A DNA stretch of 64,000 bases from Alicyclobacillus sp. ALC3 (GTDB taxonomy: Bacteria; Bacillota; Bacilli; Alicyclobacillales; Alicyclobacillaceae): positions 744,001 to 808,000 of the forward strand of contig NZ_CP066784.1 of the NCBI RefSeq assembly GCF_028751195.1. Direction: 5' to 3'. This document shows positions 50,071 to 58,124 of this stretch, in pieces. The position numbers and the translations under genes were made by a program. Each line of letters begins with the position of its first letter. Within the stretch, counting starts at the first letter, position 1. The notes under the pieces are model-generated. The model was not told where the DNA came from, ran no database searches, and worked only from the letters and a program-made list of their open reading frames with translations.

Positions 50071-50303
50071 CCGTTTTTCACCTGCTGCCTCCTGGGGTGC
50101 CGTCCTTCTCTGAATGTATCGCTCTCCTAGCAGTGCGATTGTGATGACTCAGTATTGCGCTAAGTGCCTGGAGGCTTGTGGTACTGCTTCTGAGTGGTGC
50201 TGTTTCTAAGTGTGATTCTTCTTTCTTCTATCGAAACCTTGGCGAGAGGCCAAAGGTGCGACCGAATAGACCCGACACACTTGTGAAAAAATATACGACA
50301 TAT

Positions 50304-50340
50304 TGAATAATAATGCTATCGTATGTTATAAGTATTCATG
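50304..50340. promoter_or_regulatory. ArgR-like boxes and promoter of argA
   Basis: TGAATAATAATGCT (50304-50317) and TATAAGTATTCATG (50327-50340) resemble two ArgR boxes nine bases apart. A TTGAAT with TTATAA 17 bases later would place the promoter within them, about 45 bases ahead of the argA ribosome site. Confidence 0.6.
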
Positions 50341-50383
50341 TTGCTGCGGATAAAACCGTCACCGAGAAAGGAGGCAGCTGCCA

Positions 50384-50878
50384 TTGGATATTCGACGGGC
50401 TACCGTGGACGACGTGCCGGCGATGCAAGAACTGATCGCGCAGTTTGCAGAGATGGGACTGATGCTGCCTCGCTCCACAAAGTCACTGTACGAAAATTTA
50501 CAATGCTTCATCGTCGGAACATTGGAAGGACGCGTCGTGGGTACAGCCGGACTACATGTGCTGTGGCGCGACTTGGCGGAGATCCGTTCGCTCGCCGTAG
50601 ATCCGAGAGCCCAAGGTCAAGGCGTCGGTCGCCAAATCGTCGAATACCTGTTGGCAGACGCTCAGTCGCTTGGAATCGACCAAGTGCTCTCCCTGACCTA
50701 CCAGACCGTGTTCTTCGATAAACTCGGATTCCGGGTGGTCGAGAAGCATACTCTGCCACATAAGATATGGAAGGATTGCCTGTACTGTCGAAAGTATGAC
50801 CATTGTGACGAAACTGCCATGGTTTATTATACACGAGTTACGTTACCTATGCATAGGCATGAAGTGGCTCAAGCGTGA
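50384..50878 (+). CDS. argA: N-acetylglutamate synthase, short GNAT type
   Basis: A 164-residue acetyltransferase for the first step of arginine synthesis. TTG start behind AAAGGAGGCAGCTGCCA. Family features: MLPRSTKSLYENLQCFIVG, DLAEIRSLAVDPRAQGQGVG (acetyl-CoA loop), LTYQTVFFDKLGFRVVEKHTLP (split), and the Cys/His-rich end KDCLYCRKYDHCDETAM characteristic of stand-alone NAGS. A pair of ArgR-like boxes precedes it. Convergent to argD across array 2. Confidence 0.85.
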   Translation: MDIRRATVDDVPAMQELIAQFAEMGLMLPRSTKSLYENLQCFIVGTLEGRVVGTAGLHVLWRDLAEIRSLAVDPRAQGQGVGRQIVEYLLADAQSLGIDQVLSLTYQTVFFDKLGFRVVEKHTLPHKIWKDCLYCRKYDHCDETAMVYYTRVTLPMHRHEVAQA

Positions 50879-50951
50879 ATTTTCGGATTTTCGACACAGT
50901 CAGAAAACTGTTTGTCATTTCACACTCGGCGCACGATGCGCTTCTGTGATA

Positions 50952-51002
50952 ACAAAGGCTGCCCCTAGTGGCACGGCAAAGCCACTAGGGGGCAGCCTTT
51001 GT
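50952..51002. terminator. Long hairpin after argA
   Basis: A 20-pair nearly perfect stem (AAAGGCTGCCCCTAGTGG with its complement) around a ten-base loop, with TTTG at the end. It lies just past argA and would end transcription before the repeat array. Confidence 0.75.
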
Positions 51003-51030
51003 TTGCGGGAACGGCGTTCTCCCTTCGCCG

Positions 51031-52132
51031 TAGTTGTCAGAATGACAACTACACCGATGCCCTGTTGGCTGTAGGTGTCAAAATGACACTTACGCTGATG
51101 CCCTGTTGGCTGTAGGTGTCAAAATGACACCTACACCGATGCCACGCCGTCTGTAGGTGTCAAAATGACAACTAGCGCGGGAGCCTGCTTGCTGTAGGTG
51201 TCAAAATGACACCTACTCCGATGCCCTGCTGTCTGTAGGTGTCAAAATGACACCTACACCGATGCCATCCTGGCTGTAGGTGTCAAAATGACACCTACTC
51301 CGATGCCCTGCTGTCTGTAGGTGTCAAAATGACACCTACTCCGATGCCCTGTTAGCTGTAGGTGTCAAAAGGACACCTACACCGATGCCTTGCTGGCTGT
51401 AGGTGTCAAAATGACACCTAGCGCGGGAGCCTGCTGGCTGTAGGTGTCAAAATGACACCTGCTCCGATGCCCTCCTGGCTGTAGGTGTCAAAATGACACT
51501 TACGCTGATGCCCTGCTGGCTGTAGGTGTCAAAATGACACTTACGCCGATGCCCTGCTGGCTGTAGGTGTCAAAATGACACCTACTCCGATGCCCTGCTG
51601 GCTGTAGGTGTCAAAATAACACCTACTCCGATGCCCTGCTGGCTGTAGGTGTCAAAATGACACCTACTCCGATGCCCCGTTGGCTGTAGGTGTCAAAATG
51701 ACATCTACACCGATGCCCCGTTGGCTGTAGGTGTCAAAATGACACCTACACCGATGCCCTGTTGGCTGTAGGTGTCAAAATGACATCTACTCCGATGCCC
51801 TGTTGGCTGTAGGTGTCAAAATGACACCTACACCGATGCCCTGTTGGCTGTAGGTGTCAAAATGACACCTACACCGATGCCCTCCTGTCCGTAGGTGTCA
51901 AAATGACATCTATGCCGATGCCACGCTGACTGTAGGTGTCAAAATGACACTTAGCGAGCGTAGTTCCGTCCGTAGGTGTCAAAATGACACTTACGTAAGC
52001 GTGCTTCCACTCCTAGGTGTCAAAATGACATCTACGTCGATGCCCTCCTGGCTGCAGGTGTCAAAATGACATCTGCACGCGTAGTCCGTTTGCCGTAGGT
52101 AGGTAGGTAGGTAGGTATCAGAATGGCAACTA
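51031..52132. repeat. Palindromic 41-base tandem array 2 (about 27 units), inverted
   Basis: About 27 units with a 41-base period between the convergent argA and argD genes. Arms GTAGGTGTCA and TGACACCTAC surround AAA, so the array is the reverse complement of arrays 1 and 3. The usual linker is ACCGATGCCCTGTTGGCT or close variants; some units have GCGCGGGAGCCTGCTTGCT-type linkers that match array 3 inverted. It ends in a short GTAG run (about 52097-52116) inside a last degenerate unit. Confidence 0.95.
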
Positions 52133-52352
52133 CACCGACGCGCATCATCCAAGCGACGGCGGGTGGAGGGTGGGCGAGGTGCCCTCGCGCCGCGCGTGAA
52201 GCCCGATGCGCCAGCCTGCAGTGACACCGGTGTCACTATCCGATGCAAATCGGCCGGATCCCGTCGCCCCTGCGCCCCTGCGCCCCTGCGCCCCTGCGCC
52301 CGCGAGGAGCCCAGCCCAGCCCCCCGCGCCCCGCACGCGTCGTAGCGTCTAC

Positions 52353-53480
52353 CTACAGACCTGCGCCGCGCAGCCGCGTCACCAAGTCCGCGATGTGCGA
52401 CGATTCGATGATGAGCGGCGGCACGAAGCGCACCCGCCGTTCGCCGACCGCAGTGACGAGCACGCCCGCAGCCAGTGCCGCAGCGGCGAAGGCTTTGGCG
52501 TCGGCGACCGTGATCCCGAGCATCAGGCCCTTCCCCGACACCTCGTCGCCGAACTGGGTCAGGGCGTGCGAAAGTTCCTCCCCGCGCTGGCGAACCGCAG
52601 CCAAAAACTGCGGCTGCGACGCGATGTCCACGACCGCGTTTGCGGCGGCCATCGCCAGCGGGTTCCCGCCGAAGGTCGAGCCGTGGCTACCCGGCGTGAA
52701 TGCCGCCGCGACTTCCGCGCGCGCCAGCACCGCACCGACCGGCACCCCGTTGGCCAGGCCTTTCGCCATCGTGACGATGTCCGGTTCAAGGCCGACTTCG
52801 CGAAACGCAAAGAACGACCCCGTCCGCCCGACGCCCGTCTGAACCTCGTCGACGACGAGCAGCGCGCCCACTTCGCGGCAGCGGGCGGAGATGGCGTGGA
52901 GGACATCGCGATCGATCACGTTGACACCCCCCTCGCCCTGCACCACCTCGACGAAGCAGGCCGCGGTCCGCTCGCTGATGGCATCGACGACGTCCGCAAG
53001 CGCCGGCGGCGTGAAGCAGTCCGGCAAAAGCGGGGTGAAGCCTTGGTGATAGGCCGGTTTTGGCGTGATGGAGAGGGACCCGAGGGTGCGGCCGTGGAAC
53101 GCGCTCGGCAAGGTGACAATTTGCGTGCGCTCCGTCTCACCCTTCTGCCAGGCGTAGCGGCGCGACAGTTTGATCGCGGCCTCGTTCGCCTCGGCGCCGG
53201 AGTTGCAGAAAAACGCCTGCTCGAGCCCGGACAAAGCCGTCAGTTTTTCTGCCAGGCGCACTTGCCCCGGGATGAGGTACAGGTTCGAGCAGTGCACGAG
53301 CGTCTGCGCCTGGTCCGCCAAGGCCCCCGCGACAGCCGGGTGGGCGTGTCCCAGATTGCAGACCGCAATTCCGGCAGTGAAATCGAGGTACTCCTTGCCA
53401 TCCGCATCGTACAGGTACGCGCCGTGCCCGCGCACGAGCTCCACCGCGCGTGATCCGTAGTTGTTCATCAAGACGTCCAT
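52353..53480 (-). CDS. argD: Acetylornithine aminotransferase
   Basis: A 375-residue PLP enzyme. Features: YLDFTAGIAVCNLGHAHP, FFCNSGAEANEAAIKLSR, FHGRTLGSLSIT, DEVQTGVGRTG, the PLP Lys in TMAKGLANGVPVGA, and HGSTFGGNPLA. Last gene of argC-argB-argD. Slightly shorter than the usual 390-400. Confidence 0.94.
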   Translation of the reverse strand: MDVLMNNYGSRAVELVRGHGAYLYDADGKEYLDFTAGIAVCNLGHAHPAVAGALADQAQTLVHCSNLYLIPGQVRLAEKLTALSGLEQAFFCNSGAEANEAAIKLSRRYAWQKGETERTQIVTLPSAFHGRTLGSLSITPKPAYHQGFTPLLPDCFTPPALADVVDAISERTAACFVEVVQGEGGVNVIDRDVLHAISARCREVGALLVVDEVQTGVGRTGSFFAFREVGLEPDIVTMAKGLANGVPVGAVLARAEVAAAFTPGSHGSTFGGNPLAMAAANAVVDIASQPQFLAAVRQRGEELSHALTQFGDEVSGKGLMLGITVADAKAFAAAALAAGVLVTAVGERRVRFVPPLIIESSHIADLVTRLRGAGL

Positions 53481-53563
53481 AATGCGCCCCCTCCTATTCG
53501 CTCCTGTGAAACGACCCCGCCCGATAATGTGCTGGCCCGCGCATCCGGCAGGCCGCCCATGCC

Positions 53564-54520
53564 CTAGCCCGCTCGCCCGATCACGACACGCGTGCCAAAC
53601 GTTCGCTCAGCTCCGGGGGTCTGCGCTATCTCGGCCGCTGCGGACGTGGTCGCCGCCGCGCCTGCCCCCGCCACTTCGTTCCCCGCCAACCTGTTCGGCG
53701 CTGCGTTCCCCGCCGCGTTGCCTGCCCCCGCGAACGCGCCAACCTCGTCCCCGACCGCCCACTGCAGCGCGCGCGCATCTGCGCCGTCGACCACAAACGC
53801 TGTCTGAACCCCAGCGGCGAGGGCGGAGAGGACCGCGTTGACTTTCGGGATCATGCCAGAGTGAAAGCGGCCCGCCTGCAGCAACTGCCGCAGGTGCTCC
53901 GCGGATGTGTCGGTCAGCAGCGCTTTGGCCTCGAAGTTTTCGTAAATCCCAGGCACGTCCGTCAAAAACACCACCCGGCCGGCGCCCAGCGCGCCAGCCA
54001 CAGCGCCAGCAGCCAGGTCGGCGTTGATGTTGTACGACAGACCATACGCATCGCAACCAAGCGGTGCCATCACGGGCACAAGTCCGTCCACAGCCAGTCG
54101 TTCAAGCGGCTCAGTCACAACGCGCCCGACCCGCGCCGTCCGCTCACGTCCCGGCAGTGGCACCGCCTCGAGCACACCGTCCGCGCCAGACACCCCCGCC
54201 GCGGCGATGCCTGCGCTCTGCAGACTCGCGGTCAACTCGCGGTTGACGTCACGCGCCAGCACGCGCTCCACCACCGCCATGCCTGCCGCTGTCGTGACGC
54301 GCTCGCCGTCGACAAATGGCAGGTCAATCCCCGCTTCGTTCAGTGCCTGCGAAATGCGCGGTCCGCCGCCGTGCACAACCGCCACGTTCTGCCCACTCTG
54401 TTGGCACCATGCGATCGCGCTTGCGAGCGCGGCGAGTCCAGCGCCTTGGAGGGATCCGCCCATCTTTAGCACCGTCCAATCTGCCATCGGCGTCCAATCC
54501 ATCGGCGTCCAATCTGCCAT
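53564..54520 (-). CDS. argB: Acetylglutamate kinase
   Basis: A 318-residue kinase of N-acetylglutamate. LKMGGSLQG and VVHGGGPRISQ give the nucleotide-binding glycines; YNINADLAAGAVAGALGA and FLTDVPGIYEN are typical. ATG behind GGGGGAACGCCGTG. The first residues contain a duplicated DWTPM segment, and near the C-terminus an Ala/Gly/Asn-rich insertion (about 255-298: AFAGAGNAAGNAAPN, VAGAGAAATTSAAAEI) separates the last beta strand RTFGTRVVIG, making it about 50 residues longer than typical. Confidence 0.92.
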   Translation of the reverse strand: MADWTPMDWTPMADWTVLKMGGSLQGAGLAALASAIAWCQQSGQNVAVVHGGGPRISQALNEAGIDLPFVDGERVTTAAGMAVVERVLARDVNRELTASLQSAGIAAAGVSGADGVLEAVPLPGRERTARVGRVVTEPLERLAVDGLVPVMAPLGCDAYGLSYNINADLAAGAVAGALGAGRVVFLTDVPGIYENFEAKALLTDTSAEHLRQLLQAGRFHSGMIPKVNAVLSALAAGVQTAFVVDGADARALQWAVGDEVGAFAGAGNAAGNAAPNRLAGNEVAGAGAAATTSAAAEIAQTPGAERTFGTRVVIGRAG

Positions 54521-54538
54521 CACGGCGTTCCCCCTGCC

Positions 54539-55588
54539 TTATGGGTACAACGGCTGCGCGAGCAGCCCGTCGGTCTCCGCAAACCCGTTCATCACATTGA
54601 AGTTCTGCACCGCCTGACCAGCGGCGCCTTTTTGCAAATTGTCGATCACGCTGAACACCTGCACGACTCCCGTCCGTTCGTCGACCGCGAAGCCGATATC
54701 GCAGTAGTTCGAGCCGCGCACGTGCTTCAACTCAGGCACCCGCCCCGCCGGCAGAACGCGGATAAACGGTTCGCGATCGTAATAAAATTGGTAGAGAGAC
54801 GAGAGCTCCGCTGTAGAAACGCCATCACGAGTCTGTACGTACGCACTGATGTATATGCCACGAACTGTCGGCAACAACTGTGTGTTCAATAGCACGCGGA
54901 TGTCGCCTGTCCCCGACAACTGGCGCTCGATTTCCGGTGTGTGCTGGTGCCGACCGACTTTGTAGGCGTAGAAGTTCTCCGCGAGTTCACCGAGCAGCCC
55001 GCTCTGCGTCGCTTTGCGCCCGGCGCCGGAGACCCCGGACTTCGCATCAATGATGACCGGCGCGGACGGCAAGAGGATGTCGCCGTGAGATGCCGTCAGC
55101 GGCAACAGCGCCAACTCAGCAGCGGTCGCGTAGCAACCCGGGTTGGCGATGAGGTTCGCCTGGGCGATCTCGGACCGCCGCCACTCGGTCAAGCCGTAGA
55201 CGGCTTCGTCGAGTCCCGCCTCGGGCAAGGCGGCGCGGCCGTACCAGCGCTCATACTCGCCGGCTGGCAGGCGCAAGTCACCAGACAGGTCAATTGCGCG
55301 CAAGCCCCGCTCGCGCAGGTCGAGCGCGATTGCCCCAGAACTGCCGGAGGGTAGCGCGACAAAGACAAAGTCGCAAGCGTCGGCGCAGGCATCCGGATGG
55401 TAGGCAGTAACCTGCAGATTGTTCGTTCCGCGCAGAAACGGTTGCTCATCCTCCAGCGCACCGGCTGCGTCTTTGCTCGCCGCGACGTAAGTCAAGTCAG
55501 CTCCTGGATGGGCCAGCAGCAGTCGCGCCAGTTCAAGGCCGGAGTATCCATTCGCGCCGACGATGCCGACGCGCACACGTGTCTGCAT
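54539..55588 (-). CDS. argC: N-acetyl-gamma-glutamyl-phosphate reductase
   Basis: A 349-residue NADPH enzyme. N-terminal VGIVGANGYSGLELARLL, catalytic Cys in NPGCYAT near residue 151, and KSGVSGAGR and YKVGRHQHTPEIEQ-like YKVGRHQHTPEIE. ATG behind GAGGATG. First gene of argC-argB-argD, preceded by an ArgR-like palindrome. argJ, usually next, is absent here. Confidence 0.96.
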   Translation of the reverse strand: MQTRVRVGIVGANGYSGLELARLLLAHPGADLTYVAASKDAAGALEDEQPFLRGTNNLQVTAYHPDACADACDFVFVALPSGSSGAIALDLRERGLRAIDLSGDLRLPAGEYERWYGRAALPEAGLDEAVYGLTEWRRSEIAQANLIANPGCYATAAELALLPLTASHGDILLPSAPVIIDAKSGVSGAGRKATQSGLLGELAENFYAYKVGRHQHTPEIERQLSGTGDIRVLLNTQLLPTVRGIYISAYVQTRDGVSTAELSSLYQFYYDREPFIRVLPAGRVPELKHVRGSNYCDIGFAVDERTGVVQVFSVIDNLQKGAAGQAVQNFNVMNGFAETDGLLAQPLYP

Positions 55589-55607
55589 GAATAAACATCC
55601 TCATAAA

Positions 55608-55621
55608 TGTATTTTAATACA
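55608..55621. promoter_or_regulatory. ArgR-like palindrome upstream of argC
   Basis: A perfect 14-base palindrome TGTATTTTAATACA, 20 bases before the argC start. It has the AT-rich ARG-box form. A weak TTGTCC / TAAAAT pair with a short spacer overlaps it. Confidence 0.6.
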
Positions 55622-55862
55622 GTATACGTGTGGACAAGGAACGCGGTCAAGGCAGACCGCGTCAGGCAGTGGTGTAGGATAGCGCGTGATCGGGGCTACA
55701 CAAAGCAGGCGCCAGCCGTTTAGTGGCGCTACAGCGGCGGGAACGTGGCGCCACAGCGGCGAACGCGCGGCGCCACGCCGAGCCCCCGCGCTCAGCGAGA
55801 GTCCGTACTCTGCCGCGCCACTGCCGCTACATCTTCAGCGGCGCCACTGTGCCACTATGGGT

Positions 55863-56879
55863 TCAGCCCCGCCAACTCGCGGCGGACGGTAGGCCTGCCA
55901 GGTCTGTCGCCGAACGGACTGCGTCTCGCACAGCCGCAGCCGTCACAATTGCGGCGAGCGCACCGACGACGGTCATGTCTGCCGGCACGTCGCCGACCGA
56001 CAACGCAAACATCGTGTCGCCGTCATGCGGTGTGTGGATGGGCTGAATCGATCGCGCCAGCCCGTCGTGGCTCATCTGCGCCACCTTGGCCGCTTGCGCC
56101 TTGGTCAGCCGGGCGTTCGTCCACAGACAGCCAATCGTCGTGTTTGTGCTGAGCCCGCCTGATGAGTCGTGATCACGATCGCGATCGCTAGCAGTGGCCT
56201 CTGCCCCAGCTCGCAGCAAGTCGTGCGCGCGCACATACGTGCCTGCGGTTGAACCGCGAACGCCCGCCAAGACATTGCCCGCCTCTTCGACCACCTCGCC
56301 GACAGCGTTCACGGCGATGAGTGCCTGCACCTCGAGGTCGCCCCAGCGCTCCCGCGCAAAACCGATACCGGACTTGGTGGCGCTCCCTAGGCCAGCGAGT
56401 TTGCCGACGGTGGCCCCGGTCCCAGCGCCGACGCTCCCTGTCGCGACCTCATCCGGCGCACCGAGCCCTGCCGCCAGACACGCCTGATACCCCATCTCCG
56501 CATCCGGGCGAACTGCCGCGGAGCCAACGGCGAGATCAAACAACACAGCCCCGACCACAATCGGAACTTTGGCGACTTGAGTGTCGAACCCGACGCCTTG
56601 CGCCTCCAGATAGCGCATCACGCCCGCGGCGGCGTCGAGCCCAAAGGCGCTTCCCCCGGTCAGCAGCACCGCGTGCACACACTCGACGGTGTTCAACGGG
56701 CTGAGCAGATCGGTTTCGCGCGTACCAGGTGCACCCCCGCGCACGTCGACGCCGGCTGTCGCACCACCTGGCACAACGATCACGGTGCACCCCGTAGCTG
56801 CCGCCTCATCTTGCGCGTGCCCGACCCGGATGCCAGGCAACAGCGCGAACTGATTCGTAGTCCTATCTGCTTGTGTCAA
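55863..56879 (-). CDS. P1-family (DmpA/NylC-like) peptidase
   Basis: A 338-residue enzyme from TTG behind GGGGGAGTCGACG. The family opening GIRVGHAQDE, GCTVIVVPGGATAGVDVRGG and LLTGGSAFGLDAAAGVM are typical. The self-cleavage/nucleophile motif NTTIGCLWTNA resembles the Asn-Thr site of NylC. The P1 fold is related to ArgJ, but the motifs here are of the aminopeptidase/oligomer hydrolase branch. It sits upstream of argC on the same strand, 275 bases away. Role in arginine synthesis is not supported by the sequence. Confidence 0.82.
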   Translation of the reverse strand: MTQADRTTNQFALLPGIRVGHAQDEAAATGCTVIVVPGGATAGVDVRGGAPGTRETDLLSPLNTVECVHAVLLTGGSAFGLDAAAGVMRYLEAQGVGFDTQVAKVPIVVGAVLFDLAVGSAAVRPDAEMGYQACLAAGLGAPDEVATGSVGAGTGATVGKLAGLGSATKSGIGFARERWGDLEVQALIAVNAVGEVVEEAGNVLAGVRGSTAGTYVRAHDLLRAGAEATASDRDRDHDSSGGLSTNTTIGCLWTNARLTKAQAAKVAQMSHDGLARSIQPIHTPHDGDTMFALSVGDVPADMTVVGALAAIVTAAAVRDAVRSATDLAGLPSAASWRG

Positions 56880-57030
56880 CGTCGACTCCCCCTGTCGTCG
56901 GTCACACTTCACCGACACGTGCCCGCTAGCCGGGCATCCGCCCATTCCGGTGTGCCTCCGCGAGTGTCCGTACCATGCGGCATTTGTCCCAACATCTGAT
57001 GAGGTATCTTTCAAAGGAGGGATAGATGAT

Positions 57031-57258
57031 ATGTACGGAGCGTTCGGTGGATACACTCGGTGGGCGGTTGTGTTCCTGATCATTTTCGTGCTCTTCTTCC
57101 TGCTGGTACCTGCTGCAGGTTGGGTTAGCGGATCCTGTGCCGGTGGCGGCGTCTCTGTCACATCGTACCACGGCTACGCAGGCCCCGTGGGCGGCATGGG
57201 CACCATGAGTATGGGCGGCGGCGGCGTCTACGGTTACGACAGCACCAGCAGTTCCTAA
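57031..57258 (+). CDS. Small membrane protein, YjcZ-like
   Basis: A 75-residue protein from ATG behind AAAGGAGGGATAGATGAT. One hydrophobic helix (WAVVFLIIFVLFFLLVPAAGW, residues 11-31, split) and a Gly/Ser/Tyr-rich tail (GGMGTMSMGGGGVYGYDS). Small YjcZ-type sporulation-associated proteins have a similar build; assignment is tentative. Confidence 0.5.
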   Translation: MYGAFGGYTRWAVVFLIIFVLFFLLVPAAGWVSGSCAGGGVSVTSYHGYAGPVGGMGTMSMGGGGVYGYDSTSSS

Positions 57259-57278
57259 GCTTCACAGTTGTTAGCACT

Positions 57279-57330
57279 GGGCTGTCCCGAACGTGCGTGC
57301 GATCACGCACAGCGGGGCAGCCGTTTTGTG
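57279..57330 (+). terminator. Terminator after the small membrane protein
   Basis: GGCTGTCCCG pairs with CGGGGCAGCC around an inner hairpin (GTGCGTGC / ACGCAC), followed by GTTTTGTG on the plus strand. Confidence 0.75.
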
Positions 57331-57401
57331 TCTTTGCGTTTTTGTGTTTTGTGTTTGCTCGCAGGCTGCTCGGCTCATTGATCCCGCCTGGTGGACTCCG
57401 C

Positions 57402-58108
57402 CTCATTTTGACACCTACTCCGAACCGGCTCCCGTGGCTCATGGGCTGCCGCGGCCCGCTGGCTACCGCTGTAGGTGTCATTTTGACACCTAATGTGAAC
57501 CGGCTGCCGCTGTAGATGTCATTTTGACACCTACAGACAGCAGGGCATCGGTGTAGGTGTCATTTTGACACCTACAGCAAGCAGGCTCACGCTGTAGATG
57601 TCATTTTGACACCTACAGACAGCAGGGCATCGGTGTAGGTGTCATTTTGACACCTACAGACAGCAGGCTCACGCGCTAGGTGTCATTTTGACACCTACAG
57701 CAAGCAGGCTCACGCGCTAGGTGTCATTTTGACACCTACAGCAAACAGGCTCCCACGGTAGGTGTCATTTTGACACCTACAGCAAGCAGGCTCCCACGGT
57801 AGATGTCATTTTGACACCTACGGACAGCAGGGCATCGGTGTAGGTGTCATTTTGACACCTACAGCAAACAGGTCCCCACGGTAGGTGTCATTTTGACACC
57901 TACAGCAAGCAGGCTCCCGCGCTAGATGTCATTTTGACACCTACAGCAAACAGGCTCCCACGGTAGGTGTCATTTTGACACCTACAGCAAGCCGGCTCCC
58001 GCGCTAGATGTCATTTTGACACCTACAGCAAACAGGTCCCCACGGTAGGTGTCATTTTGACACCTACAGCAAGCAGGTCCCCGCGCTAGGTGTCATTTTG
58101 ACATCTAC
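57402..58108. repeat. Palindromic 41-base tandem array 3 (about 17 units)
   Basis: About 17 units with a 41-base period between the convergent YjcZ-like gene and the CoA transferase. Arms GTAGGTGTCA / TGACACCTAC around TTT, linkers of two main types: AGCAAGCAGGCTCCCACG and AGACAGCAGGGCATCGGT, each the reverse complement of an array-2 linker type. The last linker runs to within 17 bases of the CoA transferase stop codon. Confidence 0.95.
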
Positions 58109-58124
58109 ACCAAACAGGCTCCCG

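Noticed and set aside
55863..56879. argJ
   Set aside because: The fold is related, but motifs (GIRVGHAQ, NTTIGCLWTNA) are of the P1/DmpA-NylC branch.
51031..58108. Integron attC array or tRNA-like cluster
   Set aside because: Units lack cassettes, open frames and attC core sites, and do not fold as tRNAs.
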